The notes under the pieces are model-generated. The model saw nothing but the letters and a program-made list of their open reading frames with translations. It did no database searches and had not been told where the DNA came from. Below, in pieces: positions 6,967 through 14,468 of a stretch of DNA of 64,000 nt; within the stretch, counting starts at the first letter, position 1, and every line of letters begins with the position of its first letter. The position numbers were made by a program, and so were the translations under genes. Source of the DNA: an uncultured Oscillospiraceae bacterium (GTDB taxonomy: Bacteria > Bacillota > Clostridia > Oscillospirales > Oscillospiraceae); assembly GCA_910588975.1 (NCBI GenBank), contig CAJUSE010000008.1:1-64000 (forward strand). Direction: 5' to 3'.

Positions 6967-8298
6967 ATGAAGATCCAGTTATCCGACCATTTTACCTATT
7001 CCCGCCTGTTTCGTTTCACCCTGCCCTCCATCATCATGATGCTGGTCACCTCCATCTACTCCACGGTGGACGGCCTGTTTGTCTCCAATGTGGTGGGGCA
7101 GCAAGCCCTGGCGGCGGTGAATATCATCTATCCCCTGACCATGGTGGTGGGGGCCTTCGGCTTCATGCTGGGCACCGGCGGCAGCGCCGAGGTGGCCCGG
7201 GCCATGGGAGAGGGGGAGGACCAAAAGGCCCGGGAATATTTCACCACCCTTATCCTCGCCATTGTGGCCCTGGGCGCCCTCCTGTCCGTTCTGTGTATCC
7301 TCTTTATCCGCCCCATGGCCGCCCTGCTGGGGGCCGACGAGGCCTTGATGGGGGACTGCATCACCTACGGCGTGATCATGATCGCAGGCTCCACCTTTTT
7401 CATGCTTCAGACCTCCTTTCAATCCTTCCTGATCTGCGCCGAACGGCCCAAGCTGGGCATGGTGCTGGCCATCGCCTCGGGGCTTGTCAACGCCCTGCTG
7501 GACTATCTGTTCATTGTCCGGCTTCAGTGGGGGGTGGCGGGAGCCGCCCTGGCCACGGTGGCAGGCTATGTGGTGGGAGGGGTCATCCCCCTGGTCTATT
7601 TTATCCTCCCCAACTCCAGCCCCCTCCGGCTGGTGAGGACCCACCTCCATCCCAGGATGCTGGCCAGGAGCTCCCTCAACGGCTCCTCCGAGCTGATGAG
7701 CAACATCTCGGCCTCCCTGATCACCGTCCTCTATAACCGGGCCCTTATGGCCCTGGCGGGCAGCCGTGGGGTGGCCGCCTACACCGCCATCATGTATACC
7801 CAGTTCGTCTTTTCTGCCCTGTTTATCGGCTTCTCCATCGGGGTGGCCCCCATTTTCAGCTACCACTACGGCGCCGGCAATCGCAGCGAACTTAAAAGCC
7901 TGTTTCGCCGGTGCATGACGGTGGTGGGGACATCCTCGGCCATCATGCTCATCCTGGCCCAGGTCCTGGCCCGGCCCATGGCCTCCGTCTTTGTGGGCTA
8001 TGATGGGGAGCTTCTCTCCCTCACCGTCCGGGGAATGCGGATCTTCTCCCTGTCCTACCTCTTTATGGTGGTCAGCGGCTTCTCCTCAGGCCTCTTCACC
8101 GCCCTGGGGGACGGCCCCGTCTCGGCGGCTATCTCCTTTTTACGGACCCTGCTGTTTCAGGTGGGAGCCATCCTCCTGCTGCCCCTGCTGCTGGGGGTGA
8201 ACGGCATCTGGTGGGCTACCCCCCTGGCCGAGATGCTGGCCTTCCTGGTCAGCCTCTACTTCCTGATCTCCCGCCGGAAAACCTACCATTACGCCTGA
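6967..8298 (+). CDS. MATE-family multidrug/Na+ antiporter
   Basis: A 443-residue membrane protein with about twelve hydrophobic segments arranged as two similar halves, the MATE layout (MepA/NorM-like). Typical segments are LFRFTLPSIIMMLVTSIYSTVDGLFV at the start and VGVAPIFSYHYGAGNRSELKSLFRR in the second half. It is expected to export cationic drugs or metabolites in exchange for Na+ or H+. It shares the operon with the MarR gene. There is no good ribosome site right before the ATG; a small hairpin around 6938-6958 and coupling to marR may matter. The substrate is unknown. Confidence 0.92.
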   Translation: MKIQLSDHFTYSRLFRFTLPSIIMMLVTSIYSTVDGLFVSNVVGQQALAAVNIIYPLTMVVGAFGFMLGTGGSAEVARAMGEGEDQKAREYFTTLILAIVALGALLSVLCILFIRPMAALLGADEALMGDCITYGVIMIAGSTFFMLQTSFQSFLICAERPKLGMVLAIASGLVNALLDYLFIVRLQWGVAGAALATVAGYVVGGVIPLVYFILPNSSPLRLVRTHLHPRMLARSSLNGSSELMSNISASLITVLYNRALMALAGSRGVAAYTAIMYTQFVFSALFIGFSIGVAPIFSYHYGAGNRSELKSLFRRCMTVVGTSSAIMLILAQVLARPMASVFVGYDGELLSLTVRGMRIFSLSYLFMVVSGFSSGLFTALGDGPVSAAISFLRTLLFQVGAILLLPLLLGVNGIWWATPLAEMLAFLVSLYFLISRRKTYHYA

Positions 8299-8406
8299 AA
8301 AAGAGCCTGGGCAATAGGCAGCAGCCGATCCCGCTCAGACAGTAGAGATCGCACAGCGGTCCTTCCGGTTCCCTGTGTGCACTGCAATAAGAATGGAGAC
8401 GCCAAT

Positions 8407-8955
8407 ATGACTTTGTATACGGAGAGACTGATCCTGCGTCCCTTTGTCCATACCGATGCGGCCGACCTGCTGGAATACCTACAAACGCCCACCGTTCACT
8501 GTTTTGTCTCTATGAAACTCAGGGACATGGAGGCGGCCCAAGCCGCCATCCAGAAGCGGGCATCGGAGGAGTTTTACTGCGCCCTTGCGCTGAAGGAGGG
8601 GGGTAAGGTCATCGGAGAGATCTTCGGTGCCCCCGAAGCCAGCGATCCCGAGCAGGGGGAACAGGACACCTTCTCCCCCTGCTGGATGCTAAACCCCGCC
8701 TACCAGGGCAAGGGTTATATGTACGAGGCCGCAAAGGCCTATTATGATTATCTTTTTACCTCCTGTGACATTCGGAGGATCTACACTTATACCGAGGTGA
8801 ACAATCTCCCTTGTCAGGCTCTTTGCCAAAAGCTGGGTATGCGCCTGGAAGGAGAGTTCAGGGAATTTGTCTCCTTTGTAAGAGACGAGCAGGGAAAACC
8901 CATCTACGAAAACACCCTGCAATATGCTATTTTGCGGAGAGAATGGTCTCAATAA
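8407..8955 (+). CDS. RimJ/RimL-type GNAT acetyltransferase
   Basis: A 182-residue acetyltransferase of the RimJ/RimL subgroup. It starts with the standard TERLILRPFVHTDAADLLEYL strand-helix. The acetyl-CoA region is WMLNPAYQGKGYMYEAAKAY at about residues 98-117, and the C-terminal NNLPCQALCQKLGMRLEGEF segment follows. TGGAGAC lies 6 bp before the ATG. Members modify N-terminal amines of proteins or small amines; the target here is unknown. It stands alone behind the MATE gene. Confidence 0.85.
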   Translation: MTLYTERLILRPFVHTDAADLLEYLQTPTVHCFVSMKLRDMEAAQAAIQKRASEEFYCALALKEGGKVIGEIFGAPEASDPEQGEQDTFSPCWMLNPAYQGKGYMYEAAKAYYDYLFTSCDIRRIYTYTEVNNLPCQALCQKLGMRLEGEFREFVSFVRDEQGKPIYENTLQYAILRREWSQ

Positions 8956-8978
8956 CGGTCTTTCCCCGTGCTATAACA

Positions 8979-9018
8979 AAAAAGACGGGTAGTCAAACTG
9001 ACTGCCCGTCTTTTTTTG
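8979..9018. terminator. Bidirectional terminator
   Basis: A stem with AAAAGACGGG on one side and CCCGTCTTTT on the other, bordered by A-rich and T-rich tracts, lies between convergent genes. It can serve both strands. Confidence 0.85.
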
Positions 9019-9025
9019 CCCTCAT

Positions 9026-11326
9026 CTATTCTCTGTCCAACTGCCGCAGCCGCCTGTCATAGAGGGCGCAGATCTCCTCCGCCGCCTCCAGCTCGGTGGC
9101 CTCGGCGATGAGCCGCAGGGAGTTCCGGGCGCTCATGGGGGAGAGATAGACCCAGCCCTCCCCCACTGCCGTGCGGATCCCCTCCCCCTGGCTTCTGGCC
9201 CCCTTGTCCCGGGCCAGGATCTCCCCCATGACCTTGCCCCGGCCCGAGTGGAGGGGCACCTCCCGGCGGACGGTGTGGAACTTGGGCACGCTGTCGTTGA
9301 GGTGGGCCAGGCTCTCCCCGGTGAGGGCCAGCCGGGCGCAGAGGCGGCAGCCGGCGCTGGCGGCATCCCAGAACCAGGGCTGCTCCCGCCACAGGTCCAA
9401 GGCATCCTCCCCGTCCCGGCCCAGCCGCAGCACGCCGCCCCGAAAGGACCGGGCCACCTCCTCGGCGGCGGCGGGGGCCCAGCCGGGCAGGGCCATCCGC
9501 CGGCGGCCCTGCTCCATCTCGATGCGGGTGAGCAGCACCAGCAGCCGGTCGGGGGAGATGGGCCGGCCTGTCTCGTCCCAGGCCGAGAGACGGAACCCGC
9601 CCCAGTCGGCTCGAAGGGTGGGTGCTCCCCGGCCTGTCCCCCGGCTCACCTCACAGCCCAGCGCTCCAAGGGCCCGGGCCAGGGCGTCGTTGGCCCCCTC
9701 CCCCGGCTCCACCCAGACCCGAAGCCGGCGCAGGGGAAGCTGGCTCAGCCGGGCGGCCCGGGCCGTCTCCTCGGCGTAGCCGGGCCGGACGCCGGTGATG
9801 GTCTGGGCCCTGCCCATCCGGGAGGCGGGGACCCGGGCGGTCTCGCCCCGGAGCAGGGCCCCCTCCAGCTTTCGCTGCCCCTCCCGGGGCAGGGGCAAGC
9901 CGTCCGGGCCGAAGAGCCGCAGCTCGGCCAGGTCGTCATCCACCTGCACGAACAGGCTGACAGGCAATCGGTAATACCGGCCCAGCCAGGCGCCGGCGGC
10001 GGGGCAGGTGCCGTCATGGAACAGGCTCTCGCCCCCCGCCGAGGCCACCCCACAGCTGGCCGCCCGGGCCAGCATACTGGCGGCGGGCCCGCCTGTCCAG
10101 CCGATGGCCACCTTTCCCCGCTCCCCCAGCAGGGCCCCCAGGGCAAAGAGGGTCTCGGCCCCCACCTGTTCCCCCACCGTGCCCCGGAGGGCGCCGCCGT
10201 GGGAAAAGTGCAGGGGGGCACCCGCCCCAGCGGTGAGCCGGGAGGCGGTGGCTCTGCCCCCCTCCTCCACCCGGCAGCCCGGCCACAGCTTGACTCCGGG
10301 GGCCACAATGGCCTCGGCCCCCACCACTGCTCCGTCACCGATGACGGCCCCCGCTCCCACCATGGCCCGGCGGTGGACGGCGGCGCCGGGGCAGAGGATG
10401 GCCCCGGTCACCTCGGCCCCCTCCCCCACGCTGGCCCCCAGCACCACCGACCGCTCCACCACCGCTCCGGTGCCCAGGGTGGAGCCCGCCCCGATGACGG
10501 CATAGGGCCCCACCACACAGCCCGGGGAGAGCTGGGAGCGCTGGCCGATCCACACCGGCTCCCGGATCTCCACCCCCGCCGGCGGCTCCACCCGGCCTGT
10601 TCCGGCATCCAGGGCCACCCGGCCCGCCAGGGCATCCACAGCGGCGGAGAGGTAGGCCCCGCAGTCCCCCATATCCTGCCAGTAGCCGGGTATCTCCCAG
10701 CCGTAGAGGGCCTCCCCCTTTTGCAGGAGGGCGGGAAACAGGTCCCGGCCAAAGTCGTATTCCACCCTGGGGGGCACCTGCTCCATGCACCGGCGGGAGA
10801 GGAGATAAATGCCCGTGTTTACAAGCTCGGTGTCCACCTGGCCCCAGCCCGGCTTTTCCACAAAGCCCAGCACCCGGCCGGCGTCATCGGTGCGGACCAG
10901 GCCGTACTCCAGTGGCTCGCTGCGGCGGCACAGGGCCAGGCTGGCCGCCGCCCCACAGCTCTGGTGCAGGGCCAGGAAGGCCCCCAGGTCCAGATCACAC
11001 ACTCCATCCCCGCTGAGGACCAGAAAGTCCTCCTCCCCCAGGAAATCCATACACTGACGGACGCTGCCGGCGGTGCCCAGCGGCTCCTGCTCCACAAAAT
11101 AGGTCAGCCTGACCCCGTACTCTCCCCCGTCGCCAAAGTAGTCGGTGACGGCCGCCGGCAGAGTCCGCAGGGTGAGGGCCACCTGGGTGATGCCGTGGCG
11201 GCGCAGCAGGTCCAGGATATGACCCAGCACCGGCTTGCCCAGCAGGGGCGCCATGGGCTTGGGCCGGCCGATGGTCAGCGGCCGGAGCCGGCTGCCCTCG
11301 CCCCCGGCCAGGATGACTGCTTTCAT
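9026..11326 (-). CDS. Sugar-phosphate nucleotidyltransferase with beta-helix and degenerate phosphomannomutase-like domain
   Basis: A 766-residue three-part protein. Residues 1-235 are a nucleotidyltransferase domain with LAGGEGSRLRPLT, RPKPM and SGDGVCDLD, so NDP-sugar synthesis (GDP-mannose type) is likely. Residues 250-375 are left-handed beta-helix hexapeptide repeats. The last 380 residues align in outline with phosphoglucomutase/phosphomannomutase proteins. However, the serine loop (SASHNP) is absent, and the metal loop DGDADR is replaced by DWGGFR before LSAWDETGRPISPDRLL. The mutase domain is therefore probably inactive. The ATG at 11326 has AGGTGG upstream. It is convergent with the GNAT gene. 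Confidence 0.85.
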   Translation of the reverse strand: MKAVILAGGEGSRLRPLTIGRPKPMAPLLGKPVLGHILDLLRRHGITQVALTLRTLPAAVTDYFGDGGEYGVRLTYFVEQEPLGTAGSVRQCMDFLGEEDFLVLSGDGVCDLDLGAFLALHQSCGAAASLALCRRSEPLEYGLVRTDDAGRVLGFVEKPGWGQVDTELVNTGIYLLSRRCMEQVPPRVEYDFGRDLFPALLQKGEALYGWEIPGYWQDMGDCGAYLSAAVDALAGRVALDAGTGRVEPPAGVEIREPVWIGQRSQLSPGCVVGPYAVIGAGSTLGTGAVVERSVVLGASVGEGAEVTGAILCPGAAVHRRAMVGAGAVIGDGAVVGAEAIVAPGVKLWPGCRVEEGGRATASRLTAGAGAPLHFSHGGALRGTVGEQVGAETLFALGALLGERGKVAIGWTGGPAASMLARAASCGVASAGGESLFHDGTCPAAGAWLGRYYRLPVSLFVQVDDDLAELRLFGPDGLPLPREGQRKLEGALLRGETARVPASRMGRAQTITGVRPGYAEETARAARLSQLPLRRLRVWVEPGEGANDALARALGALGCEVSRGTGRGAPTLRADWGGFRLSAWDETGRPISPDRLLVLLTRIEMEQGRRRMALPGWAPAAAEEVARSFRGGVLRLGRDGEDALDLWREQPWFWDAASAGCRLCARLALTGESLAHLNDSVPKFHTVRREVPLHSGRGKVMGEILARDKGARSQGEGIRTAVGEGWVYLSPMSARNSLRLIAEATELEAAEEICALYDRRLRQLDRE

Positions 11327-11552
11327 GGGGAACACCACCTCAAATTCTAAGAGTTCCCTTAGTATGGCCAAAATGGGCAAAAAAATATCCCCAAAGGCGG
11401 GCTTTGACAGGCAAAAGACCGCCTTTAGGGGGCAAAATAGGGCTGCAAATGAGGGAGAGGAGGGGAAAATCCGTGGGATTTTCCCCTTTCACCCCTTTGC
11501 TTTTCCGGTAAATGGTGGTAAGATGAAGCTATTATAATGGGAGGAACGGGCT

Positions 11553-11885
11553 ATGAACATTCAAATTTTCGGCAAGAGCAAGTGCTTTGACACAAAAAAG
11601 GCCGAGCGGTACTTCAAGGAGCGGCGGGTGAAATTCCAGTCAGTGGACCTGCTGCGCTACGGCATCAGCCGGGGAGAGCTCCAAAGCGTGCTGCGCCAGG
11701 TCATGCTGGAGGAGCTTATCGACCCCAAGAGCCCCGACGCCCCGCTGGTCAATTATCTGGCCTACGACGAGGACAAAATCGAAAAGCTGCTGGAAAACCC
11801 CAAGCTGCTCAAGACCCCCATCGTGCGAAACGGCAAGCAGGCCACTGTGGGCTATCAGCCCGAGGTGTGGAAAAGCTGGGAGTAA
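11553..11885 (+). CDS. ArsC/Spx-family thioredoxin-fold protein
   Basis: A 110-residue protein of the arsenate reductase (ArsC)/Spx superfamily. The single active-site cysteine sits in GKSKCFDTKKAERYF near residue 11, and the late ..KTPIVRNGKQATVGYQPEVW segment matches the cis-proline loop and C-terminus of the family. Spx itself has CxxC, so this is closer to the ArsC-like group with one Cys. Arsenate reduction is not implied: no arsenic genes are nearby. GGGAGG precedes the ATG. It converges on the WYL regulator with only 3 bp between stop codons. Confidence 0.82.
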   Translation: MNIQIFGKSKCFDTKKAERYFKERRVKFQSVDLLRYGISRGELQSVLRQVMLEELIDPKSPDAPLVNYLAYDEDKIEKLLENPKLLKTPIVRNGKQATVGYQPEVWKSWE

Positions 11886-11888
11886 CGC

Positions 11889-12869
11889 TCACTCCTCCAG
11901 GACCATTTTCAGCATGGCCCGGTACTCCTCCACCGCCCAGTCCGGCCCGGTCAGCACCGCTCCGGCGCCCAGGCCGAAGAGCCAGCCATAAAACTGGGGG
12001 GACACCACCGCATCCACCGTCAGGGTGAAGTGGTCCTCCCCGTCGGGGATGAGCATGGTCTCCTCCCCGAACCGGTCCAGCATCACGTTGACCAGCCGGT
12101 TTTCGCACCGCAGGCGAATTTTGGCCTCCCGGCCGGAGAACATATGAAAGTGCTTTTGGCCGTAGTCCACCAGGTCAAAATTGGCGCAGCTTTCATCCCC
12201 CTCCCAGGGACGGTCGGTGACGGTGAGGGAGGCCATCTTGTCCACCCGGTAGTGGCGCAGGCCGGGCTTGGTGTGGTCATAGCCCACCAGATAGTAGTTC
12301 TCGTCGGCCCAGATGAGACCGTAGGGAGAGACCTCGTAGGCCGCCCCCTCCCGGCGAAAGACCCGCTGCCGGGCCACATCGTAGTCGAAATAGCGGAACT
12401 CCACCGCCCGCCCGGCGGCGATGGCGGTGTGGAGCTGGTCAATGGCGTAATAGACCCCCTCGTTGAGGGTTTTGACCCGCTGGTCCACGTAGACCTGGCG
12501 GTGGAGCTGCCGGGCCTGGCCCACGCTGGTGAGCCCCTCCAGCTTGGCGATGAGCTGGGCGCTCTTTTTCCGGCTGATGAAGCGGCTGGACTGGACGGCA
12601 TCCACCAGCAGCTTCAGCTCGGCCAGCTCGAACTCCCGCTCCCCCACGAACCATCCCGCCGTCTTGCCCCGGACGTTCTGCACGTCCAGGCCCAGCTCGC
12701 CCAGAGCCTCCATGTCGCTGTAAATGCTCTTGCGCTCGGCGCTGATGCCGTGGCGGTCCAGCTCTGCGATAAGGTCGGCGGTGGACAGCGGATGGTCCTC
12801 ATCAGAGCAGCGGAGCAGATAGTCCCGCAAAATTAGCAGTTTGGCCTTCTGGCCTGTCTGTCTGGCCAT
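11889..12869 (-). CDS. WYL-domain transcriptional regulator
   Basis: A 326-residue regulator with an N-terminal winged helix-turn-helix (residues 5-75, LSTADLIAELDRHGISAERK then SIYSDMEALGELG), a linker, and a WYL domain in the middle (about residues 140-225, EVSPYGLIWADENYYLVGYD) followed by a WCX-type tail. WYL domains bind nucleic acid or nucleotide ligands and control many accessory genes. GGGGAGGAG precedes the ATG at 12869. It is divergent from an S66 peptidase gene, and the two promoters overlap, so regulation of that gene is plausible. Confidence 0.88.
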   Translation of the reverse strand: MARQTGQKAKLLILRDYLLRCSDEDHPLSTADLIAELDRHGISAERKSIYSDMEALGELGLDVQNVRGKTAGWFVGEREFELAELKLLVDAVQSSRFISRKKSAQLIAKLEGLTSVGQARQLHRQVYVDQRVKTLNEGVYYAIDQLHTAIAAGRAVEFRYFDYDVARQRVFRREGAAYEVSPYGLIWADENYYLVGYDHTKPGLRHYRVDKMASLTVTDRPWEGDESCANFDLVDYGQKHFHMFSGREAKIRLRCENRLVNVMLDRFGEETMLIPDGEDHFTLTVDAVVSPQFYGWLFGLGAGAVLTGPDWAVEEYRAMLKMVLEE

Positions 12870-12906
12870 GGTCTCCTCCCCTTTCAGTCCGTTAAATCGT
12901 ACTGTT

Positions 12907-12936
12907 ATTGTAGCACAGGTCCAGACAAAATACAAT
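12907..12936. promoter_or_regulatory. Overlapping face-to-face promoters of the WYL and S66 genes
   Basis: Plus strand: TTGTAG (12908-12913), 17 bp, TACAAT (12931-12936). Minus strand: TTGTAT (12930-12935), 17 bp, TACAAT (12907-12912). The same 30 bp serves both directions, so polymerases must compete. Confidence 0.6.
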
Positions 12937-12966
12937 GGACAGCATCTTATTTTGAGGTGAAATATT

Positions 12967-13884
12967 ATGTTAACTCCAAGCTCTCTCTATCCCGGGGCCA
13001 AGGTGGCCCTGCTCTGCCTCTCCTCTTTTGTGGCTCAGGACGGACTGGAGTCCATAGTGGACGACATCAAGGCTCTTGGACTGGAGCCGGTGGTCTATCC
13101 TTCCTGCTATTATGTTAACCATCACGGCAGCTTTGCCGCCGACGATGCCCAGCGGGCCAAGGACCTTCAGGATGCCTTTGCCGACGGGGAGATCAAGGGT
13201 ATTCTCTGCCTGCGTGGGGGCAACGGCGCCCCCCGGCTGCTGCCCCTGCTGGACTGGAAGGAGATCGCCCGCCACCCCAAGCCCTTTTTCGGCTGCTCCG
13301 ATCTGACCCATATCCATATCGCCCTCAACCAGCGCTGCCGGATGGTGAGCTACCACGCCCCCATGCCCGCTGACGGCTGGTGGGGCAGCGGAGATACGTT
13401 CACCCTCACCTACCTGCGCCGGGCCCTCTTTGGGGCTCTCACCGGCCCTTTGCCTTTGGGAGAGGCGGCAGAGACCCTGCAGGGCGGCAAGGCCCGGGGC
13501 CAGCTGTGCGGGGGCAGCCTGACCCGGGTTCGGGACAGCCTGGGCACCCCCTGGGAGCTGGACACCAAGGGCAAGCTGCTGTTTTTGGAGGAGGTAGACC
13601 TGCCTCTGTGGCAGATCGACAACGCCCTGACCCAGCTGCGCAACGCCGGCAAGCTGGACGACTGCGCCGGCATCCTGCTGGGCAGGTGGGCCAACTGCAC
13701 CGCCCCTGCCGGGCAGGAGGACTCCCTTTCTATTCAGGAGATCATTGAGGAGCTGGTGCTGCCCTGCAACAAGCCGGTGCTTGCCGGCCTGCCCTGCGGC
13801 CACGGTCTGCCCACCATGTCCCTGCCCATGGGGGCAGTGTGCGCCATGGACGCCGATGCAAAGGCCCTGGAGGTATTGGTCTGA
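12967..13884 (+). CDS. LD-carboxypeptidase/MccF-like peptidase (family S66)
   Basis: A 305-residue S66 serine peptidase. Enzymes of this family cut the L,D-bond of muropeptides (LdcA, peptidoglycan recycling) or inactivate microcin C-like peptides (MccF). The nucleophile serine lies in FFGCSDLTHIHIAL near residue 109, after the LRGGNGAPRLLPLLDW segment. Catalytic Glu and His are expected in LLFLEEVDLPLWQID and LPCGHGLPTMSLPMG. There is no signal peptide, so it acts in the cytoplasm. GAGGTG precedes the ATG. It is divergent from the WYL regulator. Confidence 0.88.
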   Translation: MLTPSSLYPGAKVALLCLSSFVAQDGLESIVDDIKALGLEPVVYPSCYYVNHHGSFAADDAQRAKDLQDAFADGEIKGILCLRGGNGAPRLLPLLDWKEIARHPKPFFGCSDLTHIHIALNQRCRMVSYHAPMPADGWWGSGDTFTLTYLRRALFGALTGPLPLGEAAETLQGGKARGQLCGGSLTRVRDSLGTPWELDTKGKLLFLEEVDLPLWQIDNALTQLRNAGKLDDCAGILLGRWANCTAPAGQEDSLSIQEIIEELVLPCNKPVLAGLPCGHGLPTMSLPMGAVCAMDADAKALEVLV

Positions 13885-13904
13885 AAATGAAGCTGTTCCA
13901 ACAA

Positions 13905-13945
13905 AAGAGGGAGTGCAGCCCGGCGGCTGCACTCCCTCTTATTTC
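13905..13945 (+). terminator. Terminator after the S66 gene
   Basis: A perfect 14-bp stem (13905-13918 with 13927-13940) followed by ATTTC. Confidence 0.75.
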
Positions 13946-13981
13946 AGGCCGGGCAAAAGAACCTTCCCTTCGTCATCTAAA

Positions 13982-14032
13982 ATGCGGACAGGGAGGCAAA
14001 AGCCTCCCTGTCTGGCCTCCGCTCGTCCGCAT
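13982..14032. other. Nested hairpin in intergenic DNA
   Basis: An 11-bp stem with an AAAA loop (13987-13997 with 14002-14012) lies inside a longer ATGCGGAC/GTCCGCAT pair (13982-13989 with 14025-14032). No T-run follows. Function unknown. The rest of 13885-14224 holds AT-rich DNA with no convincing gene before the XRE ORF. Confidence 0.45.
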
Positions 14033-14143
14033 ATCGAGACACTTAGGTCTATACGGAAGTAGAGGACTTACAAGAAATGATTTCTATGGGCTGTAAAAAG
14101 CCCCTTTGCACAACACCTATACGGTGTAAATCGTATTATATCA

Positions 14144-14165
14144 TATTGTGGCAATCTCCACAATA
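14144..14165. promoter_or_regulatory. Operator-like palindrome upstream of the XRE gene
   Basis: Eight-bp arms TATTGTGG and CCACAATA with a 6-bp spacer, 60 bp before the XRE start. A TATAAT lies downstream at 14187-14192. It probably binds the XRE protein. Confidence 0.5.
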
Positions 14166-14224
14166 CATATTTTGAATATATCTCAATATAATGAAACTCA
14201 CCAAGAGATAAGGGTGGGTTATCG

Positions 14225-14416
14225 GTGATAGATTATAGCCCTTTATGGGAGACAATGAAAATCAAGGGTGTCACCCAGTATGCACTTTTGCAGAGCGGCG
14301 TGGATAACAAGACCCTTGATTCGCTAAAGAAGGGTAAAAATATCACACTTCTCACGATGGAAAAACTCTGTCAGATTTTAGATTGCACACCCAATGACAT
14401 TGTAAAATTTGTATAA
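14225..14416 (+). CDS. Small XRE-family helix-turn-helix protein
   Basis: A 63-residue Cro/CI-type DNA-binding protein. The fold is seen as MKIKGVTQYALLQSGVDNKTLDSLKKGKNITLLTMEKLCQILDCTPNDIVKF, the family's five helices with little else. The start is GTG at 14225, with AGGGTGGG about 8 bp upstream; an internal ATG at 14255 would truncate the first helix. The gene and its 5' region are clearly more AT-rich than all neighbours, which suggests horizontal transfer. Such short XRE proteins are common in integrative elements, but no other mobile-element gene is next to it. Confidence 0.78.
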   Translation: MIDYSPLWETMKIKGVTQYALLQSGVDNKTLDSLKKGKNITLLTMEKLCQILDCTPNDIVKFV

Positions 14417-14450
14417 ACGCCTGTCCGCTTAAAGCGGGCAGGCGTTTCGT
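14415..14450 (+). terminator. Hairpin after the XRE gene
   Basis: A 14-bp stem with one G-T pair (14415-14428 with 14434-14447). The following T-run is short, so it may be weak. It could also serve recG on the other strand. Confidence 0.55.
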
Positions 14451-14468
14451 GTGGTTTGTGGGCAATGG

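Noticed and set aside
9248..11350. A 700-codon frame opposite the nucleotidyltransferase
   Set aside because: Proline/glycine/histidine-rich shadow of a real gene, without a ribosome site or family resemblance.
11533..11538. TATAAT as promoter of the ArsC/Spx-like gene
   Set aside because: The start point would fall after the GGGAGG ribosome site and no -35 is present, so it cannot be the normal promoter.
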